Shown: positions 49,985-59,578 of the stretch, piece after piece
Layout: each line of letters begins with the position of its first letter
Position numbering within the stretch: the stretch's first letter is position 1
DNA from: Sipunculus nudus
Taxonomy: Eukaryota; Annelida; Sipuncula; Golfingiida; Sipunculidae
DNA: 64,000 nt
NCBI GenBank assembly: GCA_026874595.1
Contig: CM049311.1
Location: 48,859,676-48,923,675 of the forward strand
Direction: 5' to 3'
Made by a program: the position numbers and the translations under genes
Notes under the pieces: model-generated
What the model was told of the DNA's origin: nothing
Database searches by the model: none
What the model saw: only the letters and a program-made list of their open reading frames with translations

Positions 49985-50172
49985 ATGTGACCAGGTATCA
50001 CTTATGGTCCTCTTCCTTACTTCTGATGTTTCTATGGAGGTATCCTGTTTCCTTTTCTTTTGGAAATGCCCCTCTGATTGTCCCCTTCCCATTAATTCTG
50101 ATCATAATGTTCTGATTTTGATATGATTTCTTCTGGGGATGTTCATCTGATGTTCTCCTCATTTCTTTTAGA
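49985..50172 (+). repeat. Degenerate pyrimidine-rich minisatellite, block 1
   Basis: Units of roughly 39-42 bases of the type TTCTGATATGTTCATCTGATG then TCCTCTT(ATTTCTT). The same units continue at 52655-53100. The open frame 49998-50201 (-) is incidental. Confidence 0.6.
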
Positions 50173-51052
50173 CTAGCAATTACCCGGTTTTGGGCAAGCA
50201 TTTAGTTCTGATGTCAAATAGGCTGTCATAGTTTCATGTCTTGGGTGTACAATGTTACTGTCTCTTTGAATCCGACATTTGGTGTAAGTGTTCTGTCTCT
50301 GAGTTAACCTTGTGTCGGAGTCTGAATGACCTGGATGAATACGTTCTTGTCCGAATGGTGGAATGTCTTCAGACAAACCTGGAGCATATGTATGTCAAAA
50401 ATCACAGCAAACCGTAGTGTCATAGGAGACATGTAAATTCACACATGAATCCGCCAGTAAAGGAACCTGTTGTCTTGCATGGTAGTACAGTACAGTGCTG
50501 AGACGTGATCTCGATAATTGCATTCCGGTTATAACGCACAAAAACTGAGCACTCACGTGGTCGGGCAATCCCGCTGCACAAAAGTTCGTGGTAGCATTAT
50601 ATTATGTGGTACATTTAATGGCTGTATATATTTTTAAATTTCACACACTCCTTTCTGTTTGAAAGCTGAGCCAATGTTTTCCAGTGAGACAGTCACTGCG
50701 TTCAGGCAGTGTGTTAAACCCGGATCCCACTCCGGATCCCAGAACCCAAGAAAAATTTGTAATTCTTAAACTCTCATGTTAATTTGTCCTGATATTTTAG
50801 CATAATCGTATCTAAAGACATATTTTATATTATGTTTGGTTAAAAAAAGTCTGTTTTGTAACAAAATTTAATAAAAAAACCACTCTGGGGCACGGACCTC
50901 ACGGATAACACGGACCCCGTTTTCTCGTTGTTTTACCATTTCTTTAGTACATACATGTATTTGACATCATGTTTAGCCATGACACATTTGTGATGTATTA
51001 TTGTGTTTGTATCTGTATTTTTACATTTCTGTCTCAGTTTTAATTCATAATT

Positions 51053-51405
51053 GTATCCACCAAAACAGCGGCGTAGGTGTCCGGAGAACTCCTCCGTAAC
51101 GGCTGGGCGGAATTTTACGAAACCCAGGATTATGTTCGGGTCACATGTGAACTACTGTGCCCCGATTTTGTTTTGACCTCTGACCTTTCCTCTGCGCTCT
51201 GCGTCTGTTTGTGCATCTGTTTCCACACATAAACCCACATATCTCGGGAACCGTTTGACCGATCAGGAAAATTTTTTTGCACAAATGTAGCCCTTGGAGA
51301 GCTTTATAACATACACAAAAAATGGTGGCGCCACCTGCAACCATGTTTGCACAGTGTCCATCTGTTCGTCTGCCTTGAGTTAAAATCACTCATATCTCTG
51401 CAGTG
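51053..51405 (+). mobile_element. F2 repeat, truncated copy
   Basis: Starts GTATCCACCAAAACAG; the right arm of the head hairpin is missing. From 'ggcgtaggtgtccggagaac' onward it is nearly identical to 32031-32340, including GGTGGCGCCACC at 51324-51335. It ends after 'aaaatcactcatatctctgcag'. Confidence 0.8.
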
Positions 51406-51844
51406 ACTTGACTAATTCACGGTGGTTACTGGGGTGCGTCAAAATTGAACAGTCGGCAAATTCAAGTAAATGAGGTCTGTCTTCATCGAAATATTTTTGT
51501 AATTATAAATCTTTCAGTGAATCAGTCATTTACAAATGTGCAACATTTAGGGACTTTGCTCTGTCCTTACATCAACAATAGTGGTGTTTTTATCGGTATA
51601 AATAATGGAAAATGAGGAAATAGGTTTATGGGCTCCGTGGACCGTGGGGTTCGGGTTTTACACACAACCCTGCTTTCACTACCGCTCGGAAAATTTACAT
51701 TCTTTGAAAGATCCCCCTTTTGAGCATTTTCCTCACGCGAGATCTCCTTGTGCACAATAGACCTTTTCGCTGCGCGGAGGTTGCCTTTTGAGAAGGGATC
51801 ACCAATGGGGATTATTTCGGGCCTTTCAGCGCAAATTTAAGAAA

Positions 51845-52129
51845 AGCCCAGATAGGGCCCCTGGAGTAAAACTCTGTCCAGCCATCACACAACCTATGGC
51901 CATTGTGTTACCGGGCCCAAAGACACAAAGAAAAGAGGCGCCCACGGGGGAGCAAATATTAAAATTATTAATTATGCAGGTAATACGCAAATATTGCAAA
52001 TAAAAGGGGGCGGAATCTCTTCGGACAAACCCAGAGCATATGTATGTTGAAAATCACGGCAATCCATACGGCGGTATCAGAGGAGATACGGAAAATCACA
52101 AAAATCGCCTTGCGCTATTAATATATAGA
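51845..52129 (-). mobile_element. Helitron-like 5' segment, - orientation
   Basis: On the - strand it begins TCTATATATTAATAGCGC and 'aaggcgatttttgtgatttt', matching 7004-7290 over about 285 bases. A shorter piece of the same sequence ('gagcatatgtatgtcaaaaatcac') is at 50363-50435. The 3' end is not identified. Confidence 0.5.
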
Positions 52130-52155
52130 TATGCTACTTTAATGTTCCTCTTATT

Positions 52156-52330
52156 AACCCTGCACAAAGCAAGGGTTATTGTTTTCATTGATTCTGTCTG
52201 TGTGTGTGTGTATGTCCGGACGATATCTGGAGGTGGTATAATAGATCTTATTGAAATTTATAAAAAAAAGTTGGTATTGTGAGAGGTCCACAAAGTTCAA
52301 TTTTGGTGTAAATCCAAGCATGAATAACTC
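52156..52330 (+). mobile_element. F3 repeat fragment with hairpin head
   Basis: The head is AACCCTGC then, five bases later, GCAAGGGTT, followed by GTCTGTGTGTGTGTATGTCCGG. The layout is the same as in F1 and F2 but the sequence differs. The body ('ggtggtataatagatctt', 'gagaggtccacaaagtt') fades near 52330. Seen once in this window. Confidence 0.45.
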
Positions 52331-52654
52331 GGAATGAGTGATTTATTTGTTTTTATATCACATTTTACCACTTGCACTTGTTGCACATGACCATATGGCC
52401 ATCTGATGAGCGTGATCCGTTACATCACAGGTGACAATGATGTCACGCCACGTGCCGTTTCCCTGAAAGGTGTCCGTAAACCAATGTAAATCGGGGGGGG
52501 GGGGGGGGGGGATGGTAGTTTTTTGTAATGTCACAATGTCCAGGGCATTTTTCAAAATATTCAGTTAAAAACTTCCCAGGAATAACACAGGTTTAATTAA
52601 AATTCCATATCACTAACTTCCATGCAGGGTTTACGTCCCTATATCGGACGCTTT

Positions 52655-53100
52655 TTAATTCCTTCTTGATATGTTCCTTTTATAATTATCATCTTATTTC
52701 TTCTGGATTTGAAATCTTCTGTTTGTGTTCTGGATATGATCTACTGATGGTCCTTTAGCTCTTACTTCTTCTACATATGTTCTTCTGGTCTTCCTCTTAA
52801 TTCCTCTGGATATGTTTATCTCATGTTCCTTATATTCCTTTTGGTATGTTCCTTCACTGGTCCTTCTGTTCTTTTTGCCTATGGGGCACTGATGGTCCTG
52901 TCATTTCTTCTGCATGTGCTCCTCACGTAATTGAGTTTTCTTATTTTAAATGTTAAAAACTCCACTTGTCATGTCAGTTCCGTTCCATCTTGATATTATC
53001 TCACAAAATGTATTGTGACACATTTCTTCTTTATATGTTCTTTTGATGGCTCTCTGTTAGTGTCTTGTTTAATTTACTAGCGCTGGTTCTCTGATGATCT
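52655..53100 (+). repeat. Degenerate pyrimidine-rich minisatellite, block 2
   Basis: At least eight units of the type TTCTTCTGGATATGTTC then 'ttctgatggtccttct', as in block 1. After about 52930 only isolated units remain (near 53030 and 53085). Confidence 0.65.
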
Positions 53101-54465
53101 TGTATCATTCATTTCCATTATCTGTTTCTCTGGTATCCTACACATTTTTATATACATGTAATTTTGCTATTTTGCAAATGAGATTGGTCGTATTAACTAA
53201 TATTTTGTTGATGTGTGGTTTTCACATTAGTTTTATTTGTTCTTGTCAGCTACATGACAGAAAAATGCACCTAAGATTATAAACCATTAATGTGCAGTAT
53301 GACTGCTCTGTTGCATCCACTAACCTATGACATTTAGAACCATAATATCCCACCAAATCCACTTTTGGATTTCAAATAAAATAGGTGAAGATCTCAATCC
53401 TAATTAGACATGAAGAGATAAAAACTATAATTAAAATCAAATTACAACATTTGTACCGTTTTGGTAGCATTTTTTTGTTACAATTAATGTGTGGGTATAT
53501 ACTCTTTTTATCTTCTCATTTTTGTTGGGTTTACTTCACTCCAGTTTATTGATAGCTGTAGATTATGCCAAATATGTTTCATTTTTGTATAAATTTCTTA
53601 TTACTCATATTACTTCTTAAATGTACAATAATCCATATCCCTGCTGCTTCAAAATGACATGTCATCTATGTTTTTATTATTTTCCTCGTTTTATCTTCTT
53701 TGCATTTGGTGCTACTGTGTTTGTTGCAAATATTCTTAAGAAGTCTAGATTCGGTCATTAGAAGTAATTTCCCATTCTTGTCAGCTGAAGTTCATTTACA
53801 GTATGTAGTTTTCCATGAGTGCAAGAAACAAGACAGAAAGGGCTTCATTTGCAAATAATGAATATAACACTAAGCATTCCTTGTTCTTATTTTCAGGCGG
53901 TATCCACCAGACATGCACTTTCTTTCATCTAGATTCTTTTTTGTCTCCTGTTTTTCAGACACTTCATTTCCTTTCCTTTCATCATAGTTTTTTATACTGC
54001 TTTGTCAAAGGAAATACAAACCTTGATTTCTTTGGTAAATATTAATATATTGTCTTCCATAGATAACCTGAGAACTGATGTTTTAAAAATAGTCAAAATA
54101 TTCATGTTAGTCTAACAGTTTTAACTGTGTGTCAAGATTTTTCTTTTGGTTTACATATCCCTTTGAATTATTATGGTTACACAATTTTAAAAGTTGTTTC
54201 ATATCATTGTTTAGATCCTTGAAGCTAAAGAAATTCACTGTAAGATTAATTCCGATGCTTGCTTACTTTGGAAACAATGTGCTTACAGCAAGGCATTGAA
54301 ACCTAAAATTCCTAATTAACCATCCAATAAAACCCACTTCTTTACTTTGAAACACTGGAGTATTGTTACTCATTTACAACTGAAATAACAAAAGTAGATT
54401 CACCTTTAATGCCTATATTTTTCTGGAAATTAAAAATTTTTGTACTAAAATAATATGTCAGTGTC
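53101..54465. other. Stretch with no recognised feature
   Basis: AT-rich DNA. Open frames at 53094-53282 and 53815-54045 (+) carry no motif. Confidence 0.4.
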
Positions 54466-54469
54466 CTTT

Positions 54470-55974
54470 TGTTGGCCTGTAAGACTGGCATGGTTTGACA
54501 CTGCTGGACCTAGACACCTGTAACTGAATATCCAGAGAGGTCAATAAAAATCTCCTTGAAAACCTGAAATTAGGTCACTGTGACCTATATCCTTTTGTGC
54601 TAAAAGGCTCATAAGTACCTAGACTGGTACCCTGCTCTATTATGGCACCGCTGCTCTAGGCCAATCATAGAGACGGGCGTACAATGCCATCTTCAGGACT
54701 CCTGGCAGACTGGTTCCAACTTAAGTATGATTCATATATGATAAAAATAAGCATTTCGTTTGCTCAGAGAAGTTGTTAAAAGTTGGCTGTACATTTCGTG
54801 TGACATTTATGATTAGATTAATAGATATTGATAATAAACCAATGCCACAAACAGTGGAATATCAAGTATTAAGTATTTCATATAATTCATATCATCTATA
54901 CATCCAGCAGTCAATTTTTTTGCAAAAACTCATTTTTCAATATTTTTGGAAACTTTAAATAACTAAAGAAAATAATTTTATAAGTAATCTTCACGAATAA
55001 CCAGCCAGGATCGCGAGAACATCCATGACAGTCGGTGTGAGCATACAGACTGGAGTTGGAACCAGTCTACAGGTAGGTCAGGAGTTGCAACTGGGTGTAC
55101 TGAAGATGGCGTTGTACGCCTGTCTCTATGCTTGGCTTGAGGGCATTAATAGAGCATGGAACCAGTCTAATAAGTACCCCCCGGAATAGTTAAAAGTTTG
55201 ATACAAAACCCCCAGTATCATGATTATTTATGAATGGACTGCCCTGAATCTTGCCTTGAATATTGACAATGATGGGGTGGCAAGTTTCTAAAAACTGGTG
55301 CGCCACTTGCATTTTTCTAATTTTTATGATTTTTTTCCTGTTCTTGAGACCATGAAATAACAGTAATTATGTCAGTTTCTCTACTGGGGGTTCATCTAGT
55401 GTCCTGAAACCTGGTGTGTTTTTTTATTATGACTGATTTCTTCAATTCCTGAACACTGGTGGTGCCACCTGTATTTTTATTTTTTTTTCATTTTTCCCCT
55501 TTTGTTTGAGACTGTCAAATTATAATATATATAGTCAGATTTACAACTGTGGTTTCATCTAGTGTCCTGAAACCTTGTGTGTTATTAGGGCCATGCTTGA
55601 ATAAGTGGCCTATAGTAATCACGCTGTCCGTCTGTCTGTCTGTTTGTTTTTCTGTATGCCCGTGTCATTTGTTTCCTGATGATAACTCCAGTTTGGTAGA
55701 CATATGGATTTCAAACTTAAGTTTTAAAAGGCCCACCTCTAATAAAAGGACGATATTTTATTTTCAGGTCTTGAGGTCAAAGGTCAAAGTCACAAGGTAG
55801 AAGGTGTTAATCAGTATATCAAATCACAGTCTGAATCAGGATTTGAGCTGAACAAGATCCTGATCAGGGTTTGGCCTGGTCTGAATCCCGATATATATTT
55901 GGTCTGGATGTTATAAAAATATTCTCATAATCAGTTTCAGCTGAGCACTGTGAGCCACACACAGGTCCCTTGTT
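54470..55974 (+). mobile_element. F1 family element, copy F, headless and carrying a MITE
   Basis: Begins within the F1 body ('gctggacctagaca'). It has the perfect IR3 at 54572-54586 and is interrupted at 54620-55169. It continues 'ataagtaccccccggaatag', with decayed GGTGGTGCCACC near 55451, a CTGTCCGTCTGTCTGTCTG stretch and a perfect DR1 at 55774. The tail is TCAGCTGAGC and CCCTTGTT at 55974. The left end is missing. Confidence 0.75.
54620..55169. mobile_element. 550-bp MULE-like MITE with 9-bp target duplication
   Basis: Flanked by perfect ATAAGTACC copies (54611-54619 and 55170-55178). The ends TAGACTGGT / ACCAGTCTA are perfect, and the inverted repeat continues for about 110 bases with mismatches, sharing 'catagagac(g/a)ggcgtaca' and 'gccatcttcag'. 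An AGACTGGTTCC word recurs inside each arm. A 9-bp duplication with long inverted repeats is typical of Mutator-like elements. The interior open frame (54773-54958) is not transposase. F1 copies at 24700 and 25030 show the uninterrupted site. Confidence 0.9.
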
Positions 55975-56376
55975 TATGCTCTCTTATCTAATTCTGTATC
56001 TAATTCTTAATCTTAAGTATGTACATCTGCAGAGTTCTATTTTGTTTTGGGACTTCTTGACTGGGTGGTAGCACACTCACTTCCTATCATATAATATTTT
56101 TGTATCCTGGTGTCACCAATGCCCAGTGTCTACCTGCATATGCGCGTCCTGGGTGTGTAATCTACCCCATTCCTTGGTCATAACACTGAGAAACCCCCCA
56201 AAGACACACTCATATGTGAGTGATACATGGCTATGGGACACAGCCTTCCCATTAAGCCTGCAGAGTGCTCACCCTGGTAGGGGGCTGACTGTGAAAATTT
56301 CACTGCCTCAGCTGAGATTTGAACTCACGACCTCCCGGCTTTAAACCTATGTTCTTCCAATGAGCCAAAGAAGCTG
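55975..56376 (-). mobile_element. tRNA-derived SINE, copy 3
   Basis: On the - strand: A-box region TTGGCTCATTGGAAGAAC, then GCCGGGAGGTCGTGAG, B box GAGTTCAAATCTC, body 'ctctgcaggcttaatggg' and 'aaggctgtgtccca', and the long 3' part shared with copy 2. Its 3' edge abuts the F1 tail at 55974. Confidence 0.85.
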
Positions 56377-56750
56377 GTTGTAGATGCTGTATTGTAGTTG
56401 TGATGACTTAAAAATATCATGCACATGTAAAAGAAAGTCAGAGTAATACAGACAAAAAAATGAAATGTACAATGCACTTGTAATATAGATTAGAGAAACC
56501 CAAAAAAAGGACATAAGAATTATCACAAATAGCAAATACAAAGCCCACACTAAATCCTAAAAATTAATGACATCTTCAGACTAAATATATTAAAATTTTA
56601 CCATAATTACTGTCATGAAGCTCTACTATAATATCTAAAACATTTAATTTTTCAACAATGACCATGACACACGAACATGACACAAGACATAAAAATACCC
56701 TTGTTACAAATTAAACCAAAACTAAGATAGCAGATAAATGTCTGAGAAAC

Positions 56751-56903
56751 TGTAACATGCATGGAAACCACAACACAGACGTGATGCCGGAAGTGCTTTA
56801 TTGGGGCCAAAAAATGACAAAATATAGGTGCTGGTCAAATATGTTCTGTTATTATTACCCAAGATATTACGTTTAACTATGGATATGTTACAGATATGTT
56901 ACA
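56751..56903 (-). repeat. LTR (downstream copy)
   Basis: 153 bp bounded by TGTAACAT / ATGTTACA. It matches 59579-59755 at both ends ('gcatggaaaccacaacacaga', 'ggaagtgctttatt', 'ctatggatatgtt') but lacks about 30 internal bases ('ctgagatcagtgagagtctc'). Confidence 0.9.
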
Positions 56904-57084
56904 TCCTTATTTGTTTGAAATGAATGTTGCAAGATATTTATGAAAAAAATAAAAAAACTCAATGTTACAGTTACAGATTTAAGCTCTCTGGTGGTTTAAC
57001 AACTCTACCTCTATTAGTTACATAAGGCATGGTTTCACGGTTGTTAGCACACAGAGTCTGTTCAGGTTCTACCATAGCAGAGTG

Positions 57085-57860
57085 TTCAGGCTAGGGCTGG
57101 TGGGGTTGTTTCACCTTGCCATGGAGGATCTGCTACACTGTGGTTTGCCTGCCATGTTGAAGTGCGGATCTGGTGACAATTGCGGCGATTTTCACGTCCA
57201 CAGGCCTGTACTATGTATGAGCGTGGTGAGCTGTGTTTACGTGTTACAGATTTTTACCTGGTAGCCACTGCTTAGTGCCTGGTAGTGGTTCTATGCGTAC
57301 CTGTTGGTTCGGCTGCAGTGTTGAATGTTTCTTTACCACCTGCTGGGCATAGTATTGTTTCTGCTTGGTTTTCTGTGCGTTTAGTAAAGCATTCACTTTA
57401 TCATGATCATAGGCTGCAGGGGCCAATATTGCACTCGAAGTCATCAGTTTATTTCTCGGCCTCCTACCCATAAGAAGTTGTGTTGGTGAGAGATTCACTC
57501 CTTCCAGTGGTGTAGTGCGATAGTCCAGTAACACGAGTTGTCTGTCCTTACACTTTGACCAAATACACTTTACAGTCTGCACCACTCGCTTGGCCTCACC
57601 GTTTGACGAATGCAGATGTGGACTTGAGGTCTGTAGTCTGATCCCATAATTGTCACAAAAATCACGGAATTCTCAAATAAGAAACTGTGTGCCACAGTCT
57701 GTTCAGAGTATTTCAGGTATGCCTTGTCAACTGAACTGGTTTTTCATGGCTTCAGTCATGGTGCAGCTTCTCATGTCAACCAAGTAATCCACTTCTGTAA
57801 ACTTGGTGTAGTAGTTGACCGCTCTCAAACTCAAATATGTCCTCATCAACTTGATTGTAT
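57085..57860 (-). pseudogene. Integrase remnant of the LTR element
   Basis: The catalytic core is recognisable by TDCGTQF, SSPHLHSSNGEAKRVVQTVK and the LLDYRTTPLEG block, then LLMGRRPRNKL. The C-terminal part has PRSYIVQACG followed by RRNCHQIR, typical of Ty3/gypsy integrase. In-frame stops occur at three places in the core. The first catalytic Asp, in the usual V-D-Y-F/Y-T/S-K-F motif, reads Asn (VNYYTKF, codon near 57814). The uninterrupted part (57244-57585) is 113 codons. The zinc-binding N-terminus is missing. In a live element it would insert the cDNA. Confidence 0.85.
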
Positions 57861-57879
57861 GGTAATTAAGGTGTTGGCG

Positions 57880-58143
57880 TCAGCTTAAGTGGTTGGCATG
57901 GTTGCTTGTTTTGAAATTGTGCGCAGTATACACCACAGGATTACCACACTGAAGTAGTACTGTCCCTAAGACGTTCTGACTTGCGTCACACTGAATCTCC
58001 ACTGGCTGCTGAACATCAAAGTATTTGAGTACAGGTGGGCTTGTACAGAGTTCCTTTAGTTTTGCGAATGCCTGTATCTGTGGTTTTTGCCAGTCAAATG
58101 GAACGTCTACTGGTAAGAGTTGAGCCAACAGTCGCAATGCCAC
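57880..58143 (-). pseudogene. RT connection / RNase H start of the LTR element
   Basis: The 87-residue frame has LLPVDVPFDWQKPQIQAF, then LKYFDVQQPVEIQCDASQ and LGTVLLQ, the standard end of the Ty3/gypsy RT and start of RNase H; the first catalytic Asp is in CDAS. It stops soon after NPVVYTA, losing the other acidic residues. The upstream palm with the YxDD pair is absent: 58145-58345 does not encode it. Confidence 0.85.
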
Positions 58144-58354
58144 ACAAACTCAAGCAGAGAGCCGCAAAGGCCGCCACTGTCCATCCCGAGTCGGTGATCT
58201 TTCAGGAAAGCTACAGCATCCGCAGCCGCAAAGCCAGAAGCAACCTACATTCCCTCTACAGATCCCAGCAGTGGAGACCCAGTCATTTCATTCTACTCAG
58301 CCGAACTCGATCTTGAGAACGACAGTGTTTCGAGATGCAAAGCCTTTATACTTG

Positions 58355-58545
58355 TGGTTTCGGCCATTGGATCCATCCTCTTCCATCTCACAGAGTTTGT
58401 TGATTATTTTTTGTTTTAGGGCCACAGGCTGTCTCCTTGCTGCGTGGACTACGCCCTTTTCACCTGGTTTTATTTTGATGGAATAGGTTCCTGGTAATGT
58501 CCATGTTGTGTGTAATATTTCTGGAAATCCATCCTAGAGTTTCTC
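58355..58545 (-). pseudogene. RT N-terminal fragment of the LTR element
   Basis: One frame reads LPGTYSIKIKPGEKGVVHAA, then RRQPVALKQK and LCEMEEDG. This is the conserved segment preceding the Ty3/gypsy RT fingers (arginine-rich P-V-A-L, then E-x-x-G). Similarity ends near 58345, at the edge of the palm deletion. Confidence 0.8.
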
Positions 58546-58639
58546 ATTTATAGCTGAGTCACTGTTGGGCAAGCTACTCTCTACTTTATTACAGTGCATG
58601 GTTATCCAGACTTATCAGTCCTAACCGCTCTGCGGTGTT

Positions 58640-58990
58640 GCCACTGAGTACACTTTCTTGATCAATGTTTACGACTTAAAAAATAGTACACAATGTTTTG
58701 TCTTTATGCTGTATTTGGGCTTCACAGGATGCAATAGGTTTTACTTCATGGTTTGTGTATGATTTTAACACTGCAGATGTTTGCTGTAACTCCACTTGAT
58801 GGCTTACACATTGTAAATCACTCACCATTAAAGTATTGCACTTGGAGCCAGTGTCAATTCTAAAAGGAATGGTTTCTCCACATACCTTGGCATTAACTAT
58901 CCACTTATCATGGCAACCACTGGTTGTACCAATGCTGTGTATGTTAAGAGGATCATATGTGTCACTGGTGGCGCTAGTGTCACTGTCAGT
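58640..58990 (-). pseudogene. Retropepsin-type protease remnant
   Basis: The frame contains PFRIDTGSKCNTL, with the catalytic DTG at 58847-58855, and a later ERLGLI block, the expected distance for an LTR-element aspartic protease. The frame is broken by a stop before the second conserved block and by stops after LDNHAL. A serine/threonine/aspartate-rich linker precedes it. Confidence 0.75.
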
Positions 58991-58999
58991 ATCAGTAAG

Positions 59000-59578
59000 T
59001 GTCTAATTTCCGGATTTCCCTCTGTTTCTTTCTACACGCCTCCAACCAATGGTTTGGTTTCTTAAAATATGTACACGATGACCCTATGGCTGGGCATTTG
59101 CCCTTGTTTCATCTATGTGCTGCAGTCTTTACCACACCTGTCACACACTGACAGTTTCTTTGTGCTCTTATTAGCTACAGAGGCACTGTGATGGCTTCGG
59201 GCTGGTTGTTTTGGTTTAGTGTGACGTGGATGGGCTTTTTGCGTTTGTTTGTACTGAGACAGAGAAGCTACTGACGCGTATGTGTCATTTCTGACCATTC
59301 TAATTTGCTTTTGAGAGAGTTATTGAAAGTCACCTGGGAGTGTTTCCGGTGAGCTAGTTTATGGCAAGCGATCCGTTTGTTCCGCCGCAGTCGGATATAC
59401 GTGTCTAATTTGTCCAGGACTTTGTTAGGATCGGCTTGTTCCCCGTCCGACCACTGGAAAGTCTTATATATTTCCCAGCCATGCACTCCGAGCCACGTAC
59501 CAAGCCATCCAGCCTTGCTCTTGGCTGTGCTAGTGGCGAGGGGTCCATCAAAAACAAACTGGACGTGTTTTAAATCCG
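59000..59578 (-). pseudogene. Gag and zinc-knuckle remnant
   Basis: Upstream part (59268-59578): the region with GWLGTWLGVHGWEIYKTFQW and KVLDKLDTYIRLRRNKRI looks like a Ty3/gypsy capsid N-terminus and major-homology area. Downstream (59000-59298): CDRCGKDC, then HR and NHWLEAC, a zinc-knuckle-like Cys/His pattern, split by a stop. The Met of the long frame (59684) lies inside the LTR, so it is not the real start. Confidence 0.65.

Larger units (their letters stand above)
50173..52654. mobile_element. Approximately 2.5-kb composite insertion splitting the minisatellite
   Basis: GC-richer than both flanks. It contains a short Helitron-like fragment (50363-50435), an F2 copy (51053-51405), a Helitron-like segment in - orientation (51845-52129), an F3 head (52156) and a 19-base G run (52493-52511). 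No single pair of ends was identified, so it may be one element or several successive insertions. Confidence 0.5.

Noticed and set aside
58035-58316. 93-codon + strand frame with many Arg and Ser
   Set aside because: Opposite strand to the LTR element's coding direction and partly antisense to the RNase H fragment. No motif.
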